IMG/VR virus record: IMGVR_UViG_3300009422_000028
Span: 1-30,832 of that record
Source of the DNA: a virus
Reading direction: 5' to 3' (one strand)
Length of the DNA stretch: 30,832 nucleotides
Shown here in pieces: positions 8,362-16,755 of the stretch (position 1 is its first letter; every line of letters begins with the position of its first letter). Below the pieces are notes generated by a model. The model saw only the letters and a list, made by a program, of their open reading frames with translations, did not search any database and had not been told where the DNA came from. Position numbers and translations under genes: made by a program.

Positions 8362-8781
8362 GTGAACAAGGCTGCGAAACGTATTCAAAAATGTGCTTTT
8401 AAAAGACCGTTTGTTGATTGCTTAGTAATCGGCACAGGCATGGGTGCATTTGACGAATTATTTGATTTATTTGACACTGTTTTTGTATATGACAAAGGAG
8501 CACCTAGAGTAAGACGATCTAATGTAGTATACAAAGCAAAATTAAAAGATTGCTCACTGTCAACAATCACTACTGTGTTTATAGATAGAGAATTAGTAAA
8601 AGTTTTAGACCACTTAGGCGCTATTTTAGCAAACCCTTCACCTGATGTATTCATAGCAGGAGAAGAGCCTATTGATAGAAACCAAAGTGCCAATTTGTAT
8701 AGGCACAAATATAATTGTAAAATGACAACAGGAACATTTCATGTTTGGACCTGTATGAAAAACGGAGAATTTTTCCAATGA
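8362..8781 (+). CDS. Short Rossmann-like protein, possibly a reduced methyltransferase fold
   Basis: A 139-aa protein starting at GTG one base after the previous stop; AGGAAG lies just upstream. I do not recognise the family. VDCLVIGTGMGAFDELFDLFDTVFVYDKG reads as strand, Gly loop, helix, strand with a terminal Asp, as in a SAM- or nucleotide-binding Rossmann fold. SNVVYKAKLKDC and TTVFIDRE could be the next strands. It stops after about half the length of a full methyltransferase, so it may be a reduced or regulatory relative. The TGA overlaps the next ATG (ATGA), so it is coupled to the GT-A gene. Confidence 0.7.
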   Translation: MNKAAKRIQKCAFKRPFVDCLVIGTGMGAFDELFDLFDTVFVYDKGAPRVRRSNVVYKAKLKDCSLSTITTVFIDRELVKVLDHLGAILANPSPDVFIAGEEPIDRNQSANLYRHKYNCKMTTGTFHVWTCMKNGEFFQ

Positions 8782-9590
8782 CAATAAGTGTAGTAACAAC
8801 ATTCCACGCAAAAGGCTTACAACAGTACGGACAACGTATGATTGATAGTTTTATTGATAATTGGCCTTCAGAAATTAAGTTGCATGTATACGCAGAAGAT
8901 TGTAACCCTAAAATTAAGGATCATAGCAGAATTGAATTGTATGATCTACATTCAAGTGTGCCAGAGCTAGTTGCATTTAAACAAAGATGGAAAGATGTCC
9001 CTAAAGCAAACGGTGATGTAAGTGGTGACCCTATTCGTAGTAGAAGACGTGACTCGGGTAAAGGATTTAAATGGGACGCAATTCGTTTTGCACACAAAGT
9101 ATACAGTATTTTTCACTGTGCTACTATATGCGATACTGAAAGACTTATGTGGATGGATGCAGACACTTTTTGCCACAGTCCGATATCCTATAGTCGAGTA
9201 AACGATCTTGCTCCACCACACAAAGATATTTGTTTTCTTGGAAGAAAAGGTAAGTTTTCAGAATGTGGACTATATTCAATGACGCTAGGTAACAAGCAAA
9301 CAACACGCTTTATGAGAGAATTTAAAAGGGTATACGAAGAAGCAGAAAACAATGGTATCTTTCAAATGGAAGAGTGGCATGACAGTTATGTATTTGATGT
9401 AGTTCGATCAAGAGTACCTATGAACGAGTGGAATTGGGCCGAAGGCCTAGTTACTGGTGAAGGCCACCCGCTTATTAATTCGATGTGGGGAGCATATCTT
9501 GATCATCTCAAAGGTGGACGTAAACAATTAGGTAAAAGTAAACGCACAGATTTACTTGTGCCTAGAACTGAAGCATACTGGAATCAGTAA
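8778..9590 (+). CDS. GT-A-like glycosyltransferase, paralogue 1
   Basis: A 270-aa protein; I place the start at ATG 8778, overlapping the previous stop as ATGA, rather than the in-frame ATG at 8745. The first strand, TISVVTTFHAKGLQQYGQRM, suits a GT-A fold. WMDADTF near 125-131 contains a DxD motif for metal and nucleotide-sugar binding. It shares several marks with the gene at 14141: VPELxxFKxR, an (R)FxHKxYxIxHCA helix and a W-(M/I)-D-(A/S)-D strand. Residues ~74-96 form an Arg-rich insert absent from that paralogue. It probably transfers a sugar in the same pathway. Donor and acceptor cannot be read from the sequence. Confidence 0.8.
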   Translation: MTISVVTTFHAKGLQQYGQRMIDSFIDNWPSEIKLHVYAEDCNPKIKDHSRIELYDLHSSVPELVAFKQRWKDVPKANGDVSGDPIRSRRRDSGKGFKWDAIRFAHKVYSIFHCATICDTERLMWMDADTFCHSPISYSRVNDLAPPHKDICFLGRKGKFSECGLYSMTLGNKQTTRFMREFKRVYEEAENNGIFQMEEWHDSYVFDVVRSRVPMNEWNWAEGLVTGEGHPLINSMWGAYLDHLKGGRKQLGKSKRTDLLVPRTEAYWNQ

Positions 9591-10453
9591 TGTGGATGTC
9601 TATGAAGTTTAGGATATGGAGGGAGTATGGCGCACTTAATAGTAAACCTATTTTTGATGCTTTTGAACACAGCATTATATCTAGTGGGCACAGCGTTGTT
9701 AACGATGATACTAGTGCCGACGTTAATGTTATTTGGAGTGTTTTGTTTAATGGTAGAATGGGGCCTAATCAAACTATCTGGAATCAGTCCAAACCCACCA
9801 TCGTCCTTGAGGTAGGTGGTATCAAACGAGGCACTACATGGAAGGTAGGAGTAAATGGGATTAATAGAGATGCTTACTTTGGGCCCAATAATAATAACAG
9901 TGATCGCCATCGTTTACTCGGTTTATCGTTAAAGCCTTGGAGTACTGACGGAGAATTTATTCTCATAGCAGGACAGCACGATAAAAGTTTACAATGGAAA
10001 AACATGGTACCAATGAGCAGTTGGGTCATGGATACTATTGATACTATTCGAACACACAGTGACCGCCCTATACTATTCCGACCACATCCTAGATGCCCGT
10101 TACATTCTATAGAACATCAGTTTAAAAACGTATATAGGCAAAACCCAATACAACTGCCAAATAGTTACGATGACTTTGACCTAGATTTTAACCGCATATA
10201 CGCTACTGTAAGCTGGAGTAGTAACCCGGGTACACATAGTGTCATAGATGGCGTTCCAGCGTTTGTAGGGCCCAGCTCGTTAGCGTATGACGTGGCTAAT
10301 ACCGACTTATCTCAAATAAACAATCCGCTAATGCCAGATAGACAGCAATGGCTTAACGATTATGCACACACCGAATGGACAGTTACTGAAATTGCAGACG
10401 GACTTCCATTAACACAATTAGAAAATTACCTAGAAACTAAAATTACTTCTTGA
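9590..10453 (+). CDS. GT-B-like homologue, paralogue E
   Basis: This 287-aa member is separated from the other four by three genes. Its marks are KPWSTDGEFILIAGQ, HSDRPILFRPHPRC, SWSSNPGTHSVIDGVPAFVGP, LSQINNPLMPDRQQWL and an AHTEWTVTEIADG end. RPHPR and the S-W-S-S-N block fit the nucleotide-sugar site of capsule-type GT-B enzymes better than in paralogues A-C. The N-terminal half (REYGALNSKPIFDAFEHSI) is full-length, as in D. The ATG overlaps the upstream stop as TAATG; ATG 9602 is an alternative start. It is the last gene of the first glycan block, and a promoter follows directly. Confidence 0.78.
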   Translation: MWMSMKFRIWREYGALNSKPIFDAFEHSIISSGHSVVNDDTSADVNVIWSVLFNGRMGPNQTIWNQSKPTIVLEVGGIKRGTTWKVGVNGINRDAYFGPNNNNSDRHRLLGLSLKPWSTDGEFILIAGQHDKSLQWKNMVPMSSWVMDTIDTIRTHSDRPILFRPHPRCPLHSIEHQFKNVYRQNPIQLPNSYDDFDLDFNRIYATVSWSSNPGTHSVIDGVPAFVGPSSLAYDVANTDLSQINNPLMPDRQQWLNDYAHTEWTVTEIADGLPLTQLENYLETKITS

Positions 10454-10478
10454 TTTATATCGTTAACTGTTGTATAAT
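10450..10478 (+). promoter_or_regulatory. Sigma70-like promoter, fused to start codon at 10485
   Basis: TTGATT (10450-10455), a 17-nt spacer and TATAAT (10473-10478). Six nucleotides separate the -10 box from ATG 10485, so the predicted transcript begins at or next to the start codon. No ribosome-binding site is present. Confidence 0.75.
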
Positions 10479-10484
10479 AGTATT

Positions 10485-11681
10485 ATGAGACAGCATAGTT
10501 ATACAGAAGATTTATTCATCGATTTTGTCGAAACAGTCGAAAGAGAATTCTATTCATTGCAGTATCAAGATAGATCTGCAGCGCATAGTTTTCACACGGC
10601 TCTTGTTGAAGGCAGACATCTAACAGAAAAACAAGCACAGTATGTTTTAAAGATTCTTTTCAAATACAGAAAAACAGTTGGGAAAGAACTTGACTATGCT
10701 AATCATATGGAGATGCCTCAATGGAAACATCCGTTTAGACAAATAGACAATTCAAAGAAAGTATGGATTGAAACAGTAGGCAAAACACCAGCCATTGTAC
10801 TTAAATTTCCATTCGGTTTCAAACAAGAGTTTGATGACTTTATTAAAGAAATTAAATACAACACAGATTATAAAAAGAATCAGTGGGATGCTGAACGTAA
10901 GGTAAGACTGCTAGGCTTTTATGATTACAACGTACTCTTATTAAAAGAATTTTTAGTAAACGCAGGATTTGAACTATCTTTAGAGTTTCATGATGCTGTT
11001 GATAGAGTTGAAGAAGTATTTCAAGACCAAACCGAATATGTTAAACGTTGTAAAATTGTAGAAGGTAGTGTTGAACTAGTTAATCCTAGTGAAAGTGCAG
11101 AAATATATTTTAGAAGAAACAAAACTACAAGTTTAGACAACAACTTAATTTTAGCTAAATCTTTAGGTCATACACTTCATCAAAAGACTGGCAAACTTAG
11201 TATTGCTAAGAAAATTGCTTCGACTCCGTCAAATGCATTTTGGATTAAAGATCTAGCTGAGTTTATAAAATTAGGGTATTTGGTAAATGGTAGAATTGGC
11301 ATTATTTTAGATCGTACTAGCCAAGCAGGAACATGGTTAGAAGACTTGTTAGAAACTATTGCTATTAATAATTTTAACAAATCTGATTTTAGAGTTTGTT
11401 TTAGAGCCGGAAAACATGATGATCCAAAATTTAACAATTGGGTAAGAGATAACGGCTTAGGCGGTAAGATTGATGGTGCTAAGTTCTTAATCTTCAATCA
11501 AAAACCTCCAAAGTGGTTGTATAAGGATGAAAACGATGTTATAATACTAGCAAGTAATCAGTTGTTTGCACCTACTAACACTATGGCAAGACATCTGTTT
11601 AAAAACCATAACTGTGTAGTGTATGTTGGCGACATACAACCTACAAGAGACCAACGTGAGGAAGACCTAATTGAATTGTAA
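10485..11681 (+). CDS. Conserved unknown protein upstream of uvsW
   Basis: A 398-aa protein. I choose ATG 10485 because the alternative TTG at 10470 lies before the -10 box and could not be in that transcript. I do not recognise the family. The first ~230 residues look helical and charged. The C-terminal ~150 suggest an alternating strand/helix domain (GIILDRTSQAGTWLEDLLE, FRVCFRAG, KFLIFNQKPPKWLY, DVIILASN, CVVYVGDIQP), loosely like a helicase or Rossmann fold, but no intact Walker motif is visible. It overlaps uvsW by 11 nt, so a role with UvsW in branch processing or replication is the best guess. Confidence 0.8.
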   Translation: MRQHSYTEDLFIDFVETVEREFYSLQYQDRSAAHSFHTALVEGRHLTEKQAQYVLKILFKYRKTVGKELDYANHMEMPQWKHPFRQIDNSKKVWIETVGKTPAIVLKFPFGFKQEFDDFIKEIKYNTDYKKNQWDAERKVRLLGFYDYNVLLLKEFLVNAGFELSLEFHDAVDRVEEVFQDQTEYVKRCKIVEGSVELVNPSESAEIYFRRNKTTSLDNNLILAKSLGHTLHQKTGKLSIAKKIASTPSNAFWIKDLAEFIKLGYLVNGRIGIILDRTSQAGTWLEDLLETIAINNFNKSDFRVCFRAGKHDDPKFNNWVRDNGLGGKIDGAKFLIFNQKPPKWLYKDENDVIILASNQLFAPTNTMARHLFKNHNCVVYVGDIQPTRDQREEDLIEL

Positions 11682-13122
11682 ACTTATTATCAAAGACGAG
11701 GTGAACATTAAAGTAGATGGTCTTGCCATTGAGACACGAAGAAAGATTGCTAACAAGTTAAAATATGACTTGCCGTATGCTAGGCACATGCCTGCATATA
11801 AGTTAGGCCGCTGGGACGGTACTATGACTTTCTTTGGAATTGGCGGAACAGGGTTCCTTGCACACTTAGATATTATTATTCCTACTATTACCGGTGACGG
11901 ATATGAAATTGAAGTAATAGATCATCGTACTGCTCCAGAGTTAACGTTTACACCTATTACAGAAAACTATTGGGCCGATCAAGGAAAAGTATGGCCTAAA
12001 GGACATCAGTTAGAAGGACAGCCTATTGTACTTAGAGATTATCAATATGATGTTGTTAACCAGTTCTTAGAAAATCCACAAAGTTTACAAGAAGTAGCAA
12101 CCGGAGCAGGTAAAACTATTACTACTGCTACACTGAGTCACTTGTGCGAACCTTATGGACGTAGTATTGTAATTGTTCCTAACAAAAGTCTTGTTGTGCA
12201 AACAGAAGAAGATTATCTTAATTTAGGACTTGATGTAGGTGTATACTTTGGTGATAGAAAAGAACTAGGAAAGACACACACTATCTGTACATGGCAAAGT
12301 CTTAATGTATTAGATAAAAAAGGCAAATACAATGACGCACTAACATTAGCAGAATTCTTAGAAGGCGTTAATACAATTATTATTGACGAAGTGCATCAAG
12401 CAAAAGCAGATGTTCTTAAAAAACTGCTTACAGTAAATTTAAAAAATGCTCCAATTCGTTGGGGACTAACTGGAACTGTACCTAAAGAACCTTGGGAATT
12501 TCAAGGCATACTTGCAGGCATTGGTCCAGTAATTAACAATGTTTCGGCACACGATTTACAAGAGAAAGGTGTACTTGCAAAGTTAGATATACAAATTTTA
12601 CAAACAAAAAATATTGAGGAATTTAGAAACTATCAAGAAGAATATACTTGGTTGGTAACAGATCCTAATAGAATATCTTGGATATCTTCTAAAGTGAAAG
12701 AATTTTCACTAACTGGTAATACATTAGTATTAGTAAACAGAATTGATACAGGTAAAAAAATTATAGAACATATACCTGAAGCAGTTTTTGTTGCTGGCGA
12801 AATGAAATTAGCTGATAGGAAAGATGAGTATGATGAAATTAAAACAAGTGATGGCAAAATTATCATTGCTACCTATGGCGTGGCTGCTGTCGGGATTAAT
12901 ATCCCTCGCATATTTAATCTGGTGCTTATTGAACCTGGCAAAAGTTTTGTTAGGGTAATTCAAAGTATTGGACGTGGGGTACGTATTGCTGAAGACAAGG
13001 ACTTTGTACAAATATGGGATATTACATCAACGTGTAAATATGCAAAACGCCATTTAACTGAACGCAAGAAGTTTTATAGAGATGCAAAATATCCGTTTCA
13101 TATTACAAAGGTAGATCAATAA
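11671..13122 (+). CDS. uvsW: UvsW superfamily 2 helicase
   Basis: A 483-aa SF2 helicase, close to T4 UvsW (~500 aa). It shows a Q-tip LRDYQ near 121-125, Walker A ATGAGKT at 143-149, DEVH at 239-242, LTGT at 266-269, and a C-terminal motif VI with IQSIGRGVRI. The first ~100 residues form the small N-terminal DNA-binding domain typical of UvsW. UvsW unwinds R-loops and branched DNA and drives fork regression, which in T4 switches origin-dependent to recombination-dependent replication. The start is TTG at 11671, inside the previous gene behind GAGGAA; an internal GTG (11701) would cut the N-domain. Confidence 0.95.
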   Translation: MNCKLIIKDEVNIKVDGLAIETRRKIANKLKYDLPYARHMPAYKLGRWDGTMTFFGIGGTGFLAHLDIIIPTITGDGYEIEVIDHRTAPELTFTPITENYWADQGKVWPKGHQLEGQPIVLRDYQYDVVNQFLENPQSLQEVATGAGKTITTATLSHLCEPYGRSIVIVPNKSLVVQTEEDYLNLGLDVGVYFGDRKELGKTHTICTWQSLNVLDKKGKYNDALTLAEFLEGVNTIIIDEVHQAKADVLKKLLTVNLKNAPIRWGLTGTVPKEPWEFQGILAGIGPVINNVSAHDLQEKGVLAKLDIQILQTKNIEEFRNYQEEYTWLVTDPNRISWISSKVKEFSLTGNTLVLVNRIDTGKKIIEHIPEAVFVAGEMKLADRKDEYDEIKTSDGKIIIATYGVAAVGINIPRIFNLVLIEPGKSFVRVIQSIGRGVRIAEDKDFVQIWDITSTCKYAKRHLTERKKFYRDAKYPFHITKVDQ

Positions 13123-13137
13123 GAAGATAAAAAATAC

Positions 13138-13166
13138 TTGACTTAGATGGATTAATCTGTTATAAT
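13138..13166 (+). promoter_or_regulatory. Sigma70-like promoter after uvsW
   Basis: TTGACT (13138-13143), exactly 17 nt, then TATAAT (13161-13166). Predicted transcription starts near 13173, giving a ~60-nt leader before ATG 13235, with a GGAG-type site (ACGGAGAATAA) just before the start. It likely drives the second accessory and glycan block. Confidence 0.8.
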
Positions 13167-13234
13167 ACAGTATAAAGTATCTAGTAAAAAACTATAAAAG
13201 TGATACAGTTGCGTATTACTATAACGGAGAATAA

Positions 13235-13744
13235 ATGAGTAGAATATTAACATTGGAAAACAAGGCGTTTAATCTAAACGAACTGCCGGACGAAGTCGAA
13301 GAAGATGCAAGATTTAGTGTACTAGATAATTCGGATGCAAGTTATCCTGATTTCTACTTTATGCCTTTGATATTTCTTGAGTCTTTTAACAGCCCAGCTA
13401 TCTTAATGAATATTGGTGGATATGAAATACAGATGCCACTAGATTGGTGTATGCTTGTTGGAGATAGTGACTGCGGAACAGACCCTGAGGTATTGCCGTT
13501 AACTTCAATTAATGAACGTGGATTTGAAGCATTTGTTATAAACCCTATTAAAGGTTACAGATCAGAATTTGCAGCAGTAGAGATTATTAACATCTATCAA
13601 GATGTTCGTTGGTACTTTCCTAAGATGAAAAATGGACAACTGCTAAGTGTGCCATTACATGATGGGCATAATCCATTGTGTGCATATTTTGTTAAAGAAA
13701 TTAGCAGGCAGTCAGAACAGCTCGAATTGGCTAACCTACTCTGA
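13235..13744 (+). CDS. Conserved marine T4-like phage protein of unknown function
   Basis: A 169-aa protein. I recall similar sequences in cyanophage and pelagiphage genomes, unnamed. Distinctive segments are PLDWCMLVGDSDCG, EVLPLTSINERGFEAFVINP, IYQDVRWYFPKMKNGQLLSVP and CAYFVKEIS near the end. The composition suggests a compact mixed alpha/beta soluble protein with no signal peptide or membrane segment. It has its own leader with a good ribosome-binding site behind a near-consensus promoter, so early expression is likely. The conserved DW and WYFPK patches could serve protein binding; no reaction can be proposed. Confidence 0.82.
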   Translation: MSRILTLENKAFNLNELPDEVEEDARFSVLDNSDASYPDFYFMPLIFLESFNSPAILMNIGGYEIQMPLDWCMLVGDSDCGTDPEVLPLTSINERGFEAFVINPIKGYRSEFAAVEIINIYQDVRWYFPKMKNGQLLSVPLHDGHNPLCAYFVKEISRQSEQLELANLL

Positions 13745-13784
13745 TAATTAAGTTAGTACATTATAAAATGTTTTTAGGAGAATT

Positions 13785-14144
13785 ATGATGAGCATAAAAG
13801 CAGGTAAAATTTGGGGTTCTACAGAATTAATTCACGCTAATGGCGTACTTGAGTTCCACCGAATTGAATATAAAGCTGGATTTAAATGCAGCGAACACGA
13901 ACATGAATTTAAATGGAATGGCTTCTTTGTAGAGTCAGGAAAGATGATTGTACGTGTATGGCAAGAAGATCAAGAAGGATTAGTAGATGAAACTATTCTT
14001 GAAGCAGGAGACTTTACACAAGTTAAGCCTGGTAAGATACATCAGTTTGAAGGTGTAGAAGATGGCGTTGCATTTGAGTTGTATTGGGCAGAGTTCAATC
14101 ACAATGATATTAAACGTAGGTCTGTAGGTTCTTCTGTAAAATGA
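13785..14144 (+). CDS. Single-domain cupin
   Basis: A 119-aa cupin (118 aa if the second ATG, 13788, is used; that one has the better 7-nt distance to AGGAG). Metal-ligand candidates in motif 1 are in SEHEHEFKWN (His 38, His 40), and motif 2 is EAGDFTQVKPGKIHQFEG with His 86. Small cupins next to glycosyltransferases usually act on nucleotide sugars or sugar phosphates as isomerases or epimerases. Metal binding here is predicted from pattern only. It overlaps the next gene by ATGA, placing it as first gene of the second glycan block. Confidence 0.8.
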   Translation: MMSIKAGKIWGSTELIHANGVLEFHRIEYKAGFKCSEHEHEFKWNGFFVESGKMIVRVWQEDQEGLVDETILEAGDFTQVKPGKIHQFEGVEDGVAFELYWAEFNHNDIKRRSVGSSVK

Positions 14145-14890
14145 AATTAGGTGTTGTATCGACATTTAGCGATAAAGGTTATCATGAATACGGTAAGCAT
14201 TTCGTAGAGAGCTGTAGACGATTTCTTGATCCTAATATAACAGTTTACATTTATGTAGATAATATTGTAATTGAAAACCCGCCAGCAAATTTTGTTATTA
14301 GAAAATTAGAACCTTCAGTACCAGAGCTTACAGAATTTAAAAAACGTAATGCTCATAGAGTACCGGGTAAATTTATATATGACGGTGTAAGATTTAGTCA
14401 CAAAAGTTATTGTATATGGCATTGTGCAAACAACGCTGATGTTGATACGTTATGTTGGATTGACAGCGATGCTGAAATATTCAACCGTATTACTAAAGAA
14501 TATCTTAAATCATTTTTGCCAGACGGATTATTTGTAAGTTATTTAGGAAGACCGCATTATACAGAAACAGGGTTCCTTGCGTTTGATTTAACGCACAAGC
14601 ACTCTAAAGAATTTTTTGATGTGTGGAAAGAGTATTATACAAACGATACCATCTACGACCTAGCAGGACAATTAGATTGTCATGCGTTTGACGCTGCGAG
14701 AGAAAGACTTGAACAAGAAGGAAAGATACACAATTTTGATATTGCTGGTGTACGTTTCCCAGGGTTAGGTAAAAATCATTTTAATGCAGCACTTGAAAAT
14801 CACATTATACACTACAAAGGTGATCGAAAATTAAAGAGAGACGAGCAATTAGCTCGTGCATTGAAACGAATGAACAAAGGTAAAAACTAA
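14141..14890 (+). CDS. GT-A-like glycosyltransferase, paralogue 2
   Basis: A 249-aa protein homologous to the gene at 8778. Both start with a V(S/T)TFxxKGxxxYG strand-helix and share VPELTEFKKR, DGVRFSHKSYCIWHCA and CWIDSDAEIF, where D108-S-D110 is the DxD motif. It lacks the ~20-residue Arg-rich insert of paralogue 1. Late residues FPGLGKNHFNAALENHIIHYKG contain the acceptor-side His region expected of GT-A enzymes. The C-terminus is basic (RKLKRDEQLARALKRMNKGK), which could contact a polyanion or membrane surface. It is coupled to the cupin by ATGA. Confidence 0.8.
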   Translation: MKLGVVSTFSDKGYHEYGKHFVESCRRFLDPNITVYIYVDNIVIENPPANFVIRKLEPSVPELTEFKKRNAHRVPGKFIYDGVRFSHKSYCIWHCANNADVDTLCWIDSDAEIFNRITKEYLKSFLPDGLFVSYLGRPHYTETGFLAFDLTHKHSKEFFDVWKEYYTNDTIYDLAGQLDCHAFDAARERLEQEGKIHNFDIAGVRFPGLGKNHFNAALENHIIHYKGDRKLKRDEQLARALKRMNKGKN

Positions 14891-14891
14891 G

Positions 14892-15107
14892 ATGAGTGTT
14901 AAAGGAATCAACGGACTGAAGCATAAAAAAGAAGCAGAATTTATTCTTCAGATAACTCGTACAGCAACAATTAGAGAAGAAAAAACTTTTGTTGTTGATA
15001 TGTACGAAGGTAAAGATTTAATTGAAAGTCGTAAGTTGCCCGGATATAGTAAAGCGTATGCAGAAAGCTGTGCTGAGAACTGGGAAAACGGTGTTATTGA
15101 AAAATGA
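14892..15107 (+). CDS. Small unknown protein between glycan genes
   Basis: A 71-aa soluble protein not recognised. It reads as a short basic N-terminus, a central beta-type segment (EAEFILQITRTATIREEKTFVVDMYEG split into two strands) and a helix with AYAESCAENWENG. Coupling is tight: 1 nt after the previous stop, and its TGA overlaps the next ATG. It is thus probably translated with the epimerase. It may be a regulatory or chaperone-like partner, but nothing in the sequence shows that. Confidence 0.7.
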   Translation: MSVKGINGLKHKKEAEFILQITRTATIREEKTFVVDMYEGKDLIESRKLPGYSKAYAESCAENWENGVIEK

Positions 15108-15961
15108 AAGTAGTACTAACAGGTCATAAAGGGTTTATTGGTAGTCACTATCATGATTACATTAAAGGCTCCAATGACGTTACTACATACGATTTAGCAT
15201 CAGGACAAGACTTGTGTAATTTAGAGATAGTTTCTCAAACACCAGATGCTGATGTTGTAGTGCATATGGCTGCAACAAACGGAACTAGATTATTCTACGA
15301 AACGCCTACAGCAGTTGCATTTAATAATACAATTCCTACATTTAACTTAATCCAACGCTACATTAACACCAACGCAAAGTTTGTGTTTACTAGCACATGC
15401 GAAATTTTTAATGGAGCAATTGACAACGGTTATTACGATGTTCCAACAGACGAAAATGTTCCAGTAATGTTTAACGACATTATAAATCCACGCTGGAGTT
15501 ATAGTATTCCTAAAGCACTAGGTGAAAACTTAGTAGCTAACTCAGGACTTAAATGGTTAGTCATACGTTACTTTAATATATATGGTCCGCGACAAAAGGA
15601 TCATTTTATTAGTGAATTTGTAGAACGTGTAGCAAAAGGCGAGTATTATATCAAAGGTGACGACACTCGTAGTTTTTGTTATATAGACGATGCTGTTAAG
15701 TTAACACACGAACTTATTGAAAACCACGACAATCAGATTATCAACGTTGGTAGACAAGAAGAAAATAGTATCAGTGATGTAGCTAGAATTATTATGGACA
15801 TTATGGGAGTTGACCCAGCTAAACTTGAAGTACTACCTGGACTAAAAGGTAGTGCAAAACGCCGTTGTCCAGATACATCTAAATTACTTTTATCAACAGG
15901 CCCTTTTGAGTATACACCATTAAAAGTTGGTCTTAAACAAACAGTGGAGTCATTATTATGA
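15104..15961 (+). CDS. NAD-dependent sugar epimerase/dehydratase (extended SDR)
   Basis: A 285-aa extended short-chain dehydrogenase. The dinucleotide-binding loop is TGHKGFIGSH (residues 6-15), followed by a conserved HMAA at 54-57, the catalytic Ser/Thr region TSTCE at 96-100, and Tyr133-SIP-Lys137. NIYGPRQ and the late GDDTRSFCYIDDAV are also typical. Such enzymes epimerise or dehydrate nucleotide sugars (UDP-glucose, GDP-mannose, dTDP-glucose); the exact substrate cannot be told. It is short for the family (usually 310-350), losing part of the C-terminal substrate domain. It shares a coupled operon with the UDP-sugar dehydrogenase, suggesting consecutive steps. Confidence 0.88.
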   Translation: MKVVLTGHKGFIGSHYHDYIKGSNDVTTYDLASGQDLCNLEIVSQTPDADVVVHMAATNGTRLFYETPTAVAFNNTIPTFNLIQRYINTNAKFVFTSTCEIFNGAIDNGYYDVPTDENVPVMFNDIINPRWSYSIPKALGENLVANSGLKWLVIRYFNIYGPRQKDHFISEFVERVAKGEYYIKGDDTRSFCYIDDAVKLTHELIENHDNQIINVGRQEENSISDVARIIMDIMGVDPAKLEVLPGLKGSAKRRCPDTSKLLLSTGPFEYTPLKVGLKQTVESLL

Positions 15962-16755
15962 AATTAGGAATCATAGGTGCTGGTACAGTTGGCACTGCAA
16001 ATAAACTAGGATTCGAACACATCGGGCATAAAGTTGTGTCGCACGATATTAAACTTGATACAAAAATTACAGATATCATGGACACAGATATTTGTTTTTT
16101 GTGCGTTCCAACACCTAGTACTGACGATGGAGATTGTAATACTTCGATTATTGAAAGTGTAATAGACGAACTTGCTAGTATTGAATACAAAGGTATTATT
16201 GCTATTAGAAGTACAGCCGTTCCAGGGTTTACACAAAGTATGATCGAAAAACATAAAAACTTAACTATTGCGTTTGTTCCAGAGTTTTTACGTGAGCGTT
16301 GTGCATTAGATGACTTCCTTAACAATCATAAATTACTTGCAGTAGGCACACATGACATTTGGGTACACAGAAAAATGGTCGAGTGTCACGGAGATTTACC
16401 ACAGAATATAGTACACTTAACACCGAACGAAGCAGAAGTGCTTAAATACTATAACAACGTTTATGCCGCAGTAAGGGTTACGTTTGCAAATGTTATGTAT
16501 GAAATTTGTGAAAAACTAAACTGTGACTACAATACTATTAAGAATGCATATATTAAAACAGGCAAAGCAATTGACATGTACTTAGATGTTTATCCGGATC
16601 TAAGAGGATACGGTGGTGCATGTTTACCTAAAGATACTAAAGCTCTTGCAGGGCTTATTAAAAAATTAGACTTGCCTTTTGACTTGTTAGATGTTGTCAC
16701 GGAGGACAACAGCAAAGTAAAAAAGACCGTGTTTAATGGAATGAGGGAAGATTAA
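15958..16755 (+). CDS. Short UDP-glucose/GDP-mannose 6-dehydrogenase
   Basis: A 265-aa member of the nucleotide-sugar 6-dehydrogenase family. The NAD loop GAGTVG is at 7-12, the conserved VPTPS at 50-54, RSTAVPG at 84-90, FVPEFLRE at 107-113 and the catalytic Cys222 in GYGGACLPKDTKAL. The usual C-terminal UDP-binding domain (~130-150 residues) is absent: full-length enzymes have 390-450 residues. The protein stops soon after the central helix. Such short forms may still oxidise a nucleotide sugar to a uronic acid or may use another protein as lid. It overlaps the epimerase by ATGA and the next gene by TAATG. Confidence 0.88.
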   Translation: MKLGIIGAGTVGTANKLGFEHIGHKVVSHDIKLDTKITDIMDTDICFLCVPTPSTDDGDCNTSIIESVIDELASIEYKGIIAIRSTAVPGFTQSMIEKHKNLTIAFVPEFLRERCALDDFLNNHKLLAVGTHDIWVHRKMVECHGDLPQNIVHLTPNEAEVLKYYNNVYAAVRVTFANVMYEICEKLNCDYNTIKNAYIKTGKAIDMYLDVYPDLRGYGGACLPKDTKALAGLIKKLDLPFDLLDVVTEDNSKVKKTVFNGMRED

